From Paragorgia papillata (Eukaryota > Cnidaria > Anthozoa > Scleralcyonacea > Coralliidae), in the NCBI GenBank assembly GCA_035771165.1, contig JAWNZC010000087.1, positions 5,117,501-5,181,500 on the forward strand: 64,000 nucleotides of DNA. Direction: 5' to 3'. The notes below the pieces were generated by a model, which worked only from the letters and a program-made list of their open reading frames with translations, searched no databases and was not told the DNA's origin. Every line of letters begins with the position of its first letter. Within the stretch, counting starts at the first letter, position 1. A program made the position numbers and the translations under genes. This document shows positions 1 through 11,562 of this stretch, in pieces.

Positions 1-147
1 AAAAATGATTGGACAGATAAAAAACAGTGTGATACACACCAATTATTTGTCGTAAAGAAGGTTAATTGAAATTGATTTGAATTATCAACACTGTTTTTAG
101 CTTTTATATTTCCATTTACTTTTTGTCATTAATTTTCTGTTTTTAAG

Positions 148-1655
148 GAGAAGCATGATGTTCATAAGGGGAAACACGCTGTTCCTAAGGAGAGACATGA
201 AGTTTTAGATGAAGATGGTAGTTCAACTACAAACTTGGAGCAAAGTGACACTTATGTAAGTATTTAATTTTATTTGACTTTATTTAATATGAGAATTAAG
301 CAACATTGACCCCCATATGAAAAAAAATCAATAAGAATCCCTACAAGAATTAATAGAAATTCCTACAAGAATTGGCCCAAATTCCTACAGGAAATTAAAT
401 AATCTATAAGAATTTCTATATGACTTTTTTCTAAGGGCCTTACAGCTTTAGATTCAATAAAAAGACAGTTTTCATGTAATTATATTTACATTAAAATCTA
501 GAGCCAGTTAATGATCTGATCTAATTAAAAATGCATTATTTTATTTAATACTCAATGCTCAATATTTAATAAAAGAAATAAATAAATGTGTAAGCATTGG
601 ATGTAATGAATGCATGTAAATGCGCACAGCACATGTACTGTCTGCACTATTACTTAATCAAACATTAATCTTTTGTAGATGTACAAAGGACGAGACCTCT
701 TCCAAATTCCGCACCTTCCAAAGGAACCAGCAAGATATGCAACAAAGCTCATGAGCTTTCTTTTTACTGAAGAGGAAATGATTGGTGGCTTAATTGGTCC
801 GATTGAAAGAAAAACAACTAAAACCGAGCTAGATCCAGAAATAGTGCAGATCTTGCGAAGTAAGCATTTATACCAAGACAACATAAATTTTACCCCTGGG
901 GAATCATTCTTAATTGTTATCATGCAATCATGCTTTAATTGATCATCTGAAATTTACATACATGTAGAAGCTGAGCGGGTCTATTGTCTTTTGAACAGCC
1001 AGGTTTTGGAATTTTGGAAATGAATGTGTTAATTATTAAATAACACATCCAAAACACAGTATTTTGTACAGACACTGTACTGTATATAAACATTGATTAG
1101 TCTAGTATACTGATCTGAAATGACTGTATTAAATATGAACCCCTGAATAGCAATTATACATGTATTAGGGATGTACTAAAATGGTATGACAGTGTACTAT
1201 TTACAAATTAAACGAGTGGCCTTTCTATTAATATCTGGGTAGAATGGACACAAATTTAACTTAAATTAACCAAAAATGGAGTTTGATGGTTGAAGCAGCC
1301 AAACAGGACTGATTGATAAAGAACTTAAGTGTCTCACAGTTACAGTACGTGTAAATATATGATACAGAACTGGTCTTTTTAGTCACTGTTCTGGTTTATA
1401 TTATTTTACAGATAATGATTAAACATTAATTTATTTTGAATTTGCCATAAATTATTAAGGAGTTTTAGAAGTAATAGTTCATTGGCAATTTGTGGTTTTT
1501 CCTTTTCTATTTAAGATTGCATAGCAAAAAAGTATGGTAACAAAGTATTGGAGAAAGGTTGGAGTGACATTCGGACTAGCTGCAATCAAAAGGGGACTGA
1601 CCTTGCAAAAAAGCGCAAACGTCAAGAATACTTTCAAACTGTAAAAGTTGAATAG
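148..1655 (+). CDS. BEN-domain protein, last three exons (5' end outside window)
   Basis: Three exons splice in frame: 148-255 (phase 0, donor GTAAGT), 679-859 (acceptor TTTTGTAG, donor GTAAGC, one base left over) and 1516-1655 (acceptor TTTAAG, stop TAG at 1653-1655). The first encodes a charged hydrophilic linker. The second and third together give a BEN domain: helix with RYATKLMSFLFTEEEM, then LDPEIVQIL, then KVLEKGWSDIRTSCNQKGTD and a basic tail AKKRKRQ, matching the family pattern of an Ld..iv..I core followed by W..I...cn.k..d. BEN domains bind DNA or mediate protein contacts in chromatin proteins and transcription repressors; a nuclear role is inferred. The protein ends about 20 residues after the domain, so BEN is C-terminal. 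No stop or frameshift is seen and splice signals are clean, so this looks like an intact gene, although BEN genes also occur as multicopy families in cnidarians. The 419- and 656-bp introns hold no recognisable repeat. Confidence 0.8.
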
Positions 1656-1875
1656 ATCTGTTACTGGTTTACTGAACATTAAATAGGAGAAGACGACATA
1701 CTTGTTTAGTTGTTTGTTTTCCTTATACATTTTGTATAATTTTCAACTGTAAATGTAAATTGTTTAGACTTTCTGTTTTCCTTAATTATTATACATTTGT
1801 ATAATTTTCATATATATAATGTATCTTAAGAATGTTTTGAAAAATGTTATTAAATGGACCCCAACTGTTTTATAA

Positions 1876-1881
1876 AATAAA
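1876..1881 (+). terminator. Poly(A) signal of the BEN gene
   Basis: AATAAA lies 221 bp after the stop codon and is followed within about 20-35 bases by a GT-rich tract (TGTGTAGTTGTCAGTGT). This is the usual arrangement of an animal cleavage and polyadenylation site and supports a real 3' end for the upstream exons. Confidence 0.6.
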
Positions 1882-2007
1882 AGAGAATAATCTCCAACTG
1901 TGTAGTTGTCAGTGTCTTATCATTTTATACGGACTATATCACATGATCTAAAACATGAATGTTCTTATAACTGCAATATCGTCAAACATCTTAAAAATGT
2001 GATTTTT

Positions 2008-2352
2008 AAGGATCCTAACAAGATCTTGCAGGACCCTGGCAATATCTTGCAGGACCCTGACAAGATCTTGCAGGATCTTTAAAGATCCCGGCAAGATCTT
2101 GCAGGACCCTGACAAGATCTTGTAGGCCCCAGACAAGATCTTGCAGGATCTTATAAGATCCTGACAAGATCTTACAGGATCTTTAAAGATCCTGACAAGA
2201 TCATCCAAGAACCTCACAAGATTTTAAAAGGATCCTGTCAGGATCTTGTAGGATCCTTCAAGATCCTGTTGAAGGATCTTGCAAGATCCTAAAAGGATCC
2301 TGTCAGGATCCTTTCAGGATCCTTTTAGGATCTTGTCAGGATCCTGAAAGGA
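2008..2352. repeat. Degenerate short tandem repeat (AAGATCTTGCAGGA type)
   Basis: About 17 imperfect copies of a roughly 20-bp unit built on AAGATCTTGCAGGATCCTGA, with many internal GATC, AGATCT and GGATCC palindromes. Units vary in length and drift toward AAGGATCCTGTCAGGATC at the right. Open reading frames across it are by-products of the repetition. It abuts the 51-bp minisatellite directly. Confidence 0.8.
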
Positions 2353-2365
2353 TTTTCACCAGGGA

Positions 2366-5070
2366 CTCGGTGTGACCCTGGTATACAGCATTTGCAATAT
2401 AACAGACTACAGCATACTGCGTGTGACCCTGGTATACAGCATGGTAATATAATAGACTACAGCATACTGGGTGTGACCCTTGTATACAGCATTTGCAATA
2501 TAACAGACTACAGCATGGTGGGGGTGACCCTGGTATACAGCATTTGCAATATAACAGACTACAGCATACTGGGTGTGACCCTGGTATACAGTATTGCAAT
2601 ATAACAGACTACAGCATACTGGGTGTGACCCTGGTATACAGCATTTGCAATATAACCGACTACAGCATACTGGGTGTGACCCTGGTATACAGCATTGCAA
2701 TATGACAGACTGCAGCATACTGGGTGTGACTCTGGTATACAGGATTGCAATATGACAGATGACAGCAATAACAGCATACTGGGTGTGACCCTGGTATATA
2801 GCATTGCAATATGACAGACGACAGCATACTGGGTTTGACCCTGGTATATAGCATTTGCAATATAACAGACTACAGCATGCTGGGTTTGACCCTGGTATAC
2901 AGCATTGCAATATAACAGACTGCAGCATACTGGGTGTGACCCTGGTATACAGCATTGCAATATGACAGACTGCAGCATACTGGGTGTGACCCTGGTATAC
3001 AGCATTGCAATATGACAGATGACAGCAATAACAGCATACTGGGTGTGACCCTGGTATACAGCATTGCAATATGACAGATGACAGCAATAACAGCATACTG
3101 GGTGTGACCCTGGTATATAGCATTGCAATATGACAGACTGCAGCATACTGGGTGTGACCCTGGTATACAGCATTGCAATATGACAGACTGCAGCATACTG
3201 GGTGTGACTCTGGTATACAGGATTGCAATATGACAGATGACAGCAATAACAGCATACTGGGTGTGACCCTGGTATATAGCATTGCAATATGACAGACGAC
3301 AGCATACTGGGTTTGACCCTGGTATATAGCATTTGCAATATAACAGACTACAGCATGCTTGGTTTGACCCTGGTATACAGCATTGCAATATAACAGACTG
3401 CAGCATACTGGGTGTGACCCTGGTATACAGCATTGCAATATGACAGACTGCAGCATACTGGGTGTGACCCTGGTATACAGCATTGCAATATGACAGATGA
3501 CAGCAATAACAGCATACTGGGTGTGACCCTGGTATACAGCATTGCAATATGACAGATGACAGCAATAACAGCATACTGGGTGTGACCCTGGTATATAGCA
3601 TTGCAATATGACAGACTGCAGCATACTGGGTGTGACCCTGGTATACAGCATTGCAATATGACAGACTGCAGCATACTGGGTGTGACCCTGGTATACAGCA
3701 TTGCAATATGACAGATGACAGCAATAACAGCATACTGGGTGTGACCCTGGTATATAGCATTTGCAATATAACAGACTACAGCATACTGGGTGTGACCCTG
3801 GTATACAGCATTTGCAATATAACAGACTACAGCATACTGGGTGTGACCCTGGTATACAGCATTTGCAATATAACAGACTACAGCATACTGGGTGTGACCC
3901 TGGTATACAGCATTTGCAATATAACCGACCACAGCATACTGGGTGTGACCCTGGTATACAGCATTTGCAATATAACAGACTACAGCATACTGGGTGTGAC
4001 CCTGGTATACAGCATTTGCAATATAACAGACTACAGCATATTGGGTGTGACCCTGGTATACAGCATTGCAATATGACAGACTATAGCATACTGGGTGCGA
4101 CCCTGACCAGTATACAGCATTTGCAATATAACCGACCACAGCATACTGGGCGTGACCCTGGTATACAGCATTTGCAATATAACAGACTACAGCATACTGG
4201 GTGTGACCCTGGTATACAGCGTGGTAATATAATAGACTACAGCATACTCGGTGTGACCCTGGTATACAGCATTTGCAATATAACAGACTACAGCATACTG
4301 CGTGTGACCCTGGTATACAGCATGGTAATATAATAGACTACAGCATACTGGGTGTGTCCCTTGTATACAGCATTTGCAATATAACAGACTACAGCATGGT
4401 GGGGGTGACCCTGGTATACAGCATTTGCAATATAACAGACTACAGCATACTGGGTGTGACCCTGGTATACAGTATTGCAACATAACAGACTACAGCATAC
4501 TGGGTGTGACCCTGGTATACAGCATTTGCAATATAACCGACTACAGCATACGGGTCGTCTGGGTGTGACCCTGGTATACAGCATTGCAATATGACAGACT
4601 GCAGCATACTGGGTGTGACTCTGGTATACAGGATTGCAATATGACAGATGACAGCAATAACAGCATACTGGGTGTGACCCTGGTATATAGCATTGCAATA
4701 TGACAGACGACAGCATACTGGGTTTGACCCTGGTATATAGCATTTGCAATATAACAGACTACAGCATGCTGGGGGTGACCCTGGTATACAGCATTGCAAT
4801 ATAACAGACTACAGCATACTGAGTGTGACCCTGGTATACAGCATTTGCAATATGACAGATGACAGCAATAACAGCATACTGGGTGTGACCCTGGTATATA
4901 GCATTGCAATATAACAGACTACAGCATACTAGGTGTGCCCCTGGTATACAGCATTTGCAATACAACAGACTACAGCATACTGGGTGTGCCCCTGGTATAC
5001 AGCGTTTGCAATACAACAGACTACAGCATACTGGGTGTGACCCTGGTATACAGCGTTTGCAATATCACGG
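2366..5070. repeat. 51-bp minisatellite array, about 50 copies
   Basis: A tandem array whose unit contains GTGTGACCCTGGTATACAGC followed by an ATTTGCAATATAACAGAC segment and CAGCATACTGG. The commonest period is 51 bp (first junctions at 2371, 2422, 2472). Variants lose one T (50 bp, ATTGCAATATGACAGAC) or gain about 12 bp (GATGACAGCAATAACAGCAT). Blocks are duplicated at larger scale: the rare variant TGACTCTGGTATACAGG occurs at 2731, 3209 and 4620, and the opening of the array (2366-2880) reappears at about 4247-4800. Because 51 is a multiple of three, both strands stay open over hundreds of codons; the apparent proteins (17-residue repeats rich in Cys or Tyr) are artefacts. Confidence 0.95.
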
Positions 5071-5177
5071 AATGATGCAACATTGTGACTGATGGTTGGT
5101 GCAGACTCGTGCAGTCGGGGGGTTACTATGCAGATTACTTGGATGTGTGATATCTCAATAAGGAGATATCACGTTTT

Positions 5178-5325
5178 GGTGGTCAGGTCAACACTGGAGA
5201 TCACAGCATGGACTGCTGACCTGAATCCAAGTAATGACAAGCTCATGGTAAACCGGTGGCCCCTGACTCCCCCGTCTGCACCTTACCATCCACATGGGTA
5301 AGTGTAAGGTGTATGTAGGCGTTAA
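5178..5325 (+). repeat. Direct repeat copy 1, hairpin-containing
   Basis: A 148-bp block nearly identical to 5571-5722. It contains GGTCAGGTCA and, about 30 bp later, TGACCTGAAT, so it can fold, and it ends with CCCGTCTGCACCTTACC plus a shared 40-bp tail ending GTAGGCGTTAA. An ORF overlapping it (5092-5301) has no recognisable domain. Confidence 0.75.
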
Positions 5326-5570
5326 ATGAGGTTATGACATAACCAATGTTAACGACAAAGGAACCGCGCATGGCCTGGGAGAGAGTACATCAGTACTTAT
5401 GATGCGGAGCCACATGAGCTCAGTCATTGCACGTTTAGCGGCACATCAGGTTGATAGCAGTCTATCAGTAATGAGTCGCAAGGAAAATCTTAAATTACCC
5501 GCCATCCCACCCTATGGACAATTCAGGCTATAATTTCCACTGATAAATCAACGTGAGAGGTGCAGACGGT

Positions 5571-5722
5571 GGTGGTCAGGTCAAGACTGGAGATCACAAC
5601 ATGGACTAGCTGCTGACCTGAATCCAAGTAATGACAAGCTCATGGTAAACCGGTGACCCCTGACTCCCCCGTCTGCACCTTACCACCCACATGGGTAAGT
5701 ATAAGGTGTATGTAGGCGTTAA
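5571..5722 (+). repeat. Direct repeat copy 2 with a fuller inverted structure
   Basis: Second copy of the block above, about 390 bp downstream. Here the inverted ends are better preserved: AGGTGCAGACGG at 5558-5569 and CCGTCTGCACCT at 5669-5680 form 12-bp terminal inverted repeats around a 123-bp unit, with an inner TCAGGTCA/TGACCTGA pair. It resembles a small MITE plus shared flank; no target duplication was recognised. Confidence 0.6.
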
Positions 5723-5937
5723 CGCGCCAAAACAGGCCTAGAATACTGTCTCGGGTGGCCATGTTTATGGAACAAATGATTTAAAAGGCATCACCGAGTG
5801 TGTCAATTTCAAGTAATGGCAAATTTACAAAGAGCCGTTCACAGCTACAACTCATACGCCATTTAGACAGGCAAACTACAGATGAATAGCCACAGAGCAA
5901 AATCTTTCGTTGAAGGGCAATCAATACTGTTACTTAC

Positions 5938-6180
5938 CTTGTAACAGGAAGAAACACCTTGGTGAAATAATGTTTTGTTCGAACAGCACTCGACTCTTCA
6001 ACCTCTGTGAATTCAATTTTCTCGACAACGACACCAGCGATTTCTTTACCTTTTCTGCAGAATGTAATGAAGGGGCTCCTTGTTCGATAGACATGATTTA
6101 ATTTCGTCCTCGCAAAAGAAAAAGTCGTGCAAATCGGCCAATTCTTCTTCGAAGTAAAATACTCGCCTCGCGGCGGCCAT
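5938..6180 (-). pseudogene. First-exon fragment, 1-nt frameshift, unknown protein
   Basis: On the minus strand an ATG at 6180 opens MAAARRVFYFEEELADL and stays open until about 6053, where the frame changes by one base; the second part contains GKEIAGVVVEKIEFTEVEES and ends at a good donor (ACAAG then GTAAGTAA, last exon base 5938). Both halves have the composition of real coding sequence. A single indel or an assembly error would explain the break. The start lies in a short GAAGTGAA-rich region next to the 4.1-kb inverted repeat, whose arms carry a related opening (ATGGCCGCTGCGAG) reading inward. I do not recognise the protein. Confidence 0.4.
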
Positions 6181-6272
6181 TTCACTTCGAAGTGAAGTGA
6201 AGTGGTATCGAACTACCCGAATGCATTGCGGTTTTTTCTATAAAGTTAAAGGTCCAATAGGCAATTCCCAGT

Positions 6273-7947
6273 GGCAATTCCCCCTATAGCAATGCATCAT
6301 GGGAGTTGGCTTTCACTTTCGAGCGAAATGGCCGCTGCGAGCCTGCGAGGCGAGCATTTTGTCTGAAAGAGTAACTAGTTGTTTTACAACATTTCCTTTC
6401 CGCAATGAGGATTTTTGACTTCTCAATGGGACTGGGAGGGTGTAAACCACATTTGGTACAAAAGACAGCGAAATCGCAGCTAAAATAAGCGAGGAAATTA
6501 CTTCAGAGTGACTCGACAAGCGAATATTGATCAAATAAATACGATTCGAAGACGGTCCTTCCCAGACGTGAACAGGTGAGTAAGCAGATCGATTATAGCT
6601 CAGTATATAATTCAGCTTTTGTGACGTGTATAAGTTGTTTGTCAGTCACGATCGCTTAGTTGTGCTCGGAAGTCTTTCTTCCTGGCGTATTTGCTTGTTG
6701 AAATCAACAAGGTTGGGTGATGCACTCGACCTGTTGTTCGTAATTTGCCTCTGTATTTACACAATGTTTTTTAAACTTTTTGGCGCGAAAAAACCCCTGT
6801 TTCTTGAGTAAGAGTTGAGATATTTTACAAAGACGTCTAGCGTAAAATAGTCTTGTCAGGGTTTTCGTTCGTTGTTTTCCTCTTCTGTTCCCATTGTTGT
6901 CGTCGGTTCCTATCCTCTTAGAATAACAAGTAGGTTCTAGAATTAGTGTAGGCTGTAAATATAAATTTAGGACTATAAATTTACTAAATATTTTGAAAAA
7001 CCGTCGAGTTTCTTGCCGTGTTGTGTGCAATAAACTTTTTAGTAAATATAAGAAATAATCAAATATCTAATTCTAATTTTATCAGTTAGCTATATGTAAA
7101 TAATAATAAACCATAGATAGATAGATAGATAGCATATTTAAACCATATTAAATACATAGTTCATTTTAAATAGTAGATAGTTTTTTAAAATGTACATATT
7201 TTTTTAAACATATTTGAATAATTTATAAATTTTACAATGGAGGATGAACCTTGTACTTCAATGAAGAGTCAGAGAGAAAAACAATTGCCAGTTCCTAGTG
7301 TAACTGAAATGTGGACAACAAATTTAACAGCTATCCCAGCATTTTCATACCAAAAATTGGAAGAACACCTAATCTTTACATGTGAGAAAACATCAGACCA
7401 TAAGCCAGCAGAGGCCTTAAAACACAAGAAAGGTGGATATCGAAAGGTGATGACACAATTAATTTTCTTGTCCGCTGCCAAGTAAGTGCTCAAATGCGAA
7501 AAAAAGAGAACCAGGTCTATGTTCACTTTGATCAAACCTCTGGGAATATTGTGTTTGCAAAATGCTACTGTCCTGCCGGAGCTGGAGGTCGCTGCAAACA
7601 TGTAGCAGCCCTTTTGTTTCAGTTGTTGGACCACATTGAGCTAGGACTGACTGAGATACCCGATGACAAAACATGCACTCAGGAACTTCAGCAGTGGCAC
7701 GTTCCCAAGAAATCACAACCACAGAATGCTGTTCTTTTTGAGGATCTTATTTCCCCCCAAGACAGCTACGAGAAAGATAAACATGGCTGCAAATGTCCTA
7801 TTGTGGAAGGTAAGAGGCAGATATACAGTTCTACTTGAGAAAAGGTTAGCAAAAGTGACTTGAAAAAGCTTAAAATTGGTTTGGAAACAGCTGGTAGTAA
7901 CTGTTCTGTGATTGGGCTTCTCACTGACAATGACTGTGTTCCATGTG
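6273..7947 (+). repeat. Left arm of the 4.1-kb inverted repeat
   Basis: Contains in order a TIR-like end, ATGGCCGCTGCGAG, about 700 bp of noncoding AT-rich DNA, an (ATAG)n tract at 7113-7134 and the SWIM coding block. Each of these is found in reverse order in the right arm. Homology stops at GTTCCATGTG around 7947. Confidence 0.85.
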
Positions 7948-8639
7948 AATTTGATGTTAACACACTACCATCTAGGCAGAGAATGATTAATGCAGAGGCA
8001 GAGGGAAGTAAACTTCAAGCAACAAATATAGGAGAGAATATACTTGCAAGATTGAATGAAAAACCTGATTATTCCACTGTTCCCGTGGAACCAAAATGCA
8101 CAGAGTTTGTCAAAGTCAGATTACAAGTTGACTGTAAGAGTTGTGAAGAAATTGGAAAAAAACCACACGTACACAGAGTGCTTGTTTAGAATAGGTTGAC
8201 ATCATCCATATTTGGCTCGGTGATGAAGAGATGGAAAACTATATACCCAAAGAGCATAATAAACAAAGTTATTAAGACAACCAACACTGCAAGAAATTCA
8301 AGTTGTTTATGGGGAACTGAAAATGAACATAATGCTCTACTTAAGTATCATGAATATAAACAGAAGAAAAATGAGCCAGTAGAAATTTGCTCTGCATGTG
8401 GTTTAGTTGTGAATCCAAAGTGGCCATGGCTTGGGTCCAGCCCTGATGCACTAGTTTCTGATGCAAGTGAGGCATGTATTTATGGAGCTGTTGAGGTAAA
8501 ATGTCCGGCATCCAAAGCAGACATGACTATTATGGAAGCATACAATGATAAATTATTTTGCTTGGAGCTTGTTAATGGCAAGCCATCTCTGAAAAAAGGG
8601 CATGTTTACTTTTTCCAGTCACAAGGAGTTACAGTATGA
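7237..8639 (+). pseudogene. SWIM zinc finger plus YqaJ-type nuclease, degenerate
   Basis: The reading starts at MEDEPCTSMKSQREKQLP (7237), runs to GGYRKVMTQ, then must change frame near 7460 to continue through the SWIM motif CYCPAGAGGRCKHVAALLF (C-x-C-x7-C-x-H, about 7564-7620). After about 7805 a further frame change or short intron leads to the 7860-8639 frame. An in-frame TAG at 8187-8189 separates a linker from the nuclease part: TSSIFGSV, WLGSSPDALV and GAVEVKCPAS, which provide the D...E-x-K pattern of YqaJ/PD-(D/E)XK exonucleases. The YqaJ domain stops at TGA 8637-8639, just before the inverted arm begins, and lacks its C-terminal part. At least two frame breaks and one stop make it nonfunctional. 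Confidence 0.75.
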
Positions 8640-8655
8640 CAATTTGCCAGTTGAA

Positions 8656-10337
8656 CACATGGAACACAGTCATTGTCAGTGAGAAGCCCAATCACAGAAC
8701 AGTTACTACCAGCTGTTTCCAAACCAATTTTAAGCTTTTTCAAGTCACTTTTGCTAACCTTTTCTGAAGTAGAAACTGTATATCTCAGTGCCTCTTACCT
8801 TCCACAATAGGGCATTTGCGGCCATGTTTATCTTTCTCGTAGCTGTCTTGGGGGGAAATAAGATCCTCAAAAAGAACAGCATTCTGTGGTTGTGATTTCT
8901 TGGGAACATGCCACTGCTGAAGTTCCTGAGTGCATGTTTTGTCATCGGTTATCTCAGTCAGTCCTAGCTCAATGTGGTCCAACAACTGAAACAAAAGGGC
9001 TACTACATGTTTGCAGTGACCTCCAGCTCCAGCAGGACAGTAGCATTTTGCAAACACAATATTCCCAGAGGTTTGATCAAAGTGAACATAGGGCCTGGTT
9101 CTCTTTTTTCGCATTTGAGCACTTACTTGGCAGTGGACAAGAAAATAAATTGTGTCATCACCTTTCGATATCCACCTTTCTTGTGTTTTAAGGCCTCTGC
9201 TGGCTTATGGTCTGATGTTTTCTCACATGTAAAGATTAGGTGTTCTTCCAATTTTTGGTATGAAAATGCTGGGATAGCTGTTAAATTCGTTGTCCACATT
9301 TCAGTTACACTAGGAACTGGCAATTGTTTTTCTCTCTGACTCTCCATTGAAGTACAAGGTTCATCCTCCATTGTAAAATTTATAACTTATTCAAATATGT
9401 TTAAAAAAATATGTACATTTTAACAAACTATCTACTATTTAAAATGAACTATGTATTTAATATGGTTTAAATATGCTATCTATCTATCTATCTATGGTTT
9501 ATTATTATTTACATATAGCTAACTGATAAAATTAGAATTAGATATTTGATTATTTCTTATATTTACTAAAAAGTTTATTGCACACAAACACAGCAAGAAA
9601 CTCGACGGTTTTTCAAAATATTTAGTAAATTAATAGTCCTAAATTTATATTTACAGCCTACACTAATTCTAGAACCTACTTGTTATTATAAGAGGATAGG
9701 AACCGACGACAACAATGGGAACAGAAGAGGAAAACAACGAACGAAAACCCTGACAAGACTATTTTACGCTAGACGTCTTTGTAAAATATCTCAACTCTTA
9801 CTCAAGAAACAGGTTTTTTTTCGCGCCAAAAAGTTTAAAAAACATTGTGTAAATACAGAGGCAAATTACGAACAACAGGTCGAGTGCATCACCCAACCTT
9901 GTTGATTTCAACAAGCAAATACGCCAGGAAGAAAGACTTCCGAGCACAACAACTAAGCGATCGTGACTGACAAACAACTTATACATGTCACAAAAGCTGA
10001 ATTATATACTGAGCTATAATCGATCTTCTTACTCACCTGTTCACGTCCGGGAAGGACCGTCTTCGAATCGTATTTATTTGATCAATATTCGCTTGTCGAG
10101 TCACTCTGAAGTAATTTCCTCGCTTATTTTAGCTGCGATTTCGCTGTCTTTTGTACCAAATGTGGTTTACACCCTCCCAGTCCCATTGAGAAGTCAAAAA
10201 TCCTCATTGCGGAAAGGAAATGTTGCAAAACAACTAGTTACTCTTTCAGACAAAATGCTCGCCTCGCAGCGGCCATTTCGCTCGAAAGTGAAAGCCTACC
10301 ACAACTCCCATGATGCATTGCTATAGGGGGAATTGCC
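8656..10337 (-). repeat. Right arm of the 4.1-kb inverted repeat
   Basis: Reverse complement of the left arm, starting at CACATGGAAC and ending GGGGGAATTGCC. It includes the mirrored tetranucleotide tract at about 9476-9497. Small differences (for example Lys-Ser versus Glu-Ser early in the ORF) show that the two arms have diverged since duplication. Confidence 0.85.
8785..9371 (-). pseudogene. Inverted second copy of the SWIM pseudogene
   Basis: Minus-strand reading MEDEPCTSMESQREKQLP (from 9371), then after the same frame break the SWIM motif CYCPAGAGGHCKHVVALLF. The copy ends shortly beyond the GKCPIVEG-like region and has no YqaJ part, because the inverted arm stops at 8656. It shares the frame lesion of the left copy, so the lesion predates the inverted duplication. 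Confidence 0.75.
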
Positions 10338-10370
10338 AGACAATGGCGTTGCTGTTCCGAGAACAACGAA

Positions 10371-10564
10371 ATGGCGTCGTCTTCAAACCGGCGAAACAGA
10401 TATTAATGATTGGGCCGAAGTCGAGGACGAGAAAGAACAGCGTTTCCCACATTCAAATAATGATGAAACCGCGGAAGAAACCATCGGATTTGATAGCTCT
10501 GCTGATGTTACAGAATAGGTGAATGAGAGTGAGGCTACTGCTGGCATTGCTTTGAATGAAATAG
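10371..10564 (+). pseudogene. Broken acidic first-exon fragment
   Basis: Just outside the right arm an ATG (MASSSNRRNRY, 10371) is followed after a frame break by an acidic stretch (NDWAEVEDEKEQ, DETAEETIGFDSS), an in-frame TAG at 10516, and a continuation NESEATAGIALNE ending at a donor AATAG/GTAAGA (last base 10564). It looks like a decayed 5' coding exon, arranged outward like the one at 5938-6180 on the other side. No domain is recognised. Confidence 0.3.
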
Positions 10565-11270
10565 GTAAGACACAATAATATTACCTGTAAATGCTCAATA
10601 CATGTAGTTTATAGCTAATGTGGTAATATTATCATAAATCTGTCGTAAAAACCCTGCGTTTGGTCTTCTACTCGTTGCTGGTTCAATGATCAACACTCTG
10701 GGGACTGTATTTTCTATACTTTATTTCATCTTCAAAAATCGTCAACACTCTATATTAATCACTCTATTCCAAACTATATTCAATCTATATTCAATCTGCA
10801 CTCTCTTTAAACACTTATCATGCACTCCTATTTATACCTATAACCAATGGGAAGTTATTTGGCTAAATGTCATTCTAAACTACATGTTAATAACAACTAT
10901 TATGGAAAATACAATTACAATTATTTACGTAAAACGAACTACACATTAAAGTCTCCACGTGTTAAATCAGTTCTTATATTTTTACATGATATGATTCTTT
11001 TTGGCATGCTTTTTTGCTATTTACATAAACATACTTTTTCCGACAAAATCAACATGGTGGCCAATCATTTCCATATACATTCTAAACCTACTTTTTATAT
11101 GTAGCTTGATTTAACCTAATTTTTAACTGTAGCCTTAGAAACTATGTATTTTAAATTATTCTGAATCTATATGCAGGCTACTATACGTGTTGTTGATGAG
11201 TCTTGCTTTCTCTATATACATATTTTAAAATACGGTTAGGCTGGGCCATTTCAATGACCTGGCTGGTCAG
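10565..11270. other. AT-rich stretch without recognised features
   Basis: About 700 bp with short overlapping ORFs of low-complexity composition. I see no domain, splice-bounded exon or inverted ends. The last four bases (TTAA, 11271-11274 just beyond) are the target site of the next transposon. Confidence 0.6.
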
Positions 11271-11562
11271 TTAAAGTGTCTATACAACCAAATGAGACTT
11301 CACGTTTTTAGGATCTTCTTGACGCGTTGATATTAAAAATCGAAAACAGATTCAAATTCGAACTTGTTTTCACTAAGTTATAGCGGGTTGAAAATCGGAA
11401 ATTTCAAATTTTAACGGCAACAAATTTTTCAAACCGCGAAAGTCGAGAACTGGTAACTAATACGTCACAATAGTAATCAACATCTCAGCTTCCTAAACAG
11501 CGAACGGTTAAAGTACTAGTGTGATTTATCTTGTGTTTCGAGCTAATATTGTAACGCTTAAA

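Larger units (their letters stand above)
6273..10337. mobile_element. 4.1-kb inverted-repeat element with SWIM/YqaJ pseudogenes
   Basis: Arms 6273-7947 and 8656-10337 are reverse complements of about 1.68 kb with only scattered differences; they flank a unique 708-bp centre. The outer ends are GGCAATTCCCCC and GGGGGAATTGCC. The left arm plus centre read as one gene (SWIM finger, then YqaJ nuclease); the right arm is an inverted copy of the first two-thirds of that gene. No clear target-site duplication was found. YqaJ-type exonucleases occur as second proteins in PHIS (Harbinger/ISL2EU) DNA transposons, so transposon origin is likely, but no transposase is seen. An inverted haplotype misassembly is an alternative. 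Confidence 0.75.

Noticed and set aside
2407..4071. 554-residue minus-strand ORF of 17-residue Cys-rich repeats
   Set aside because: Produced by the 51-bp minisatellite; all frames of the array stay open on both strands, with no start context or splice support.
2366..5070. CRISPR array
   Set aside because: Units are contiguous with no unique spacers, and the sequence is animal.
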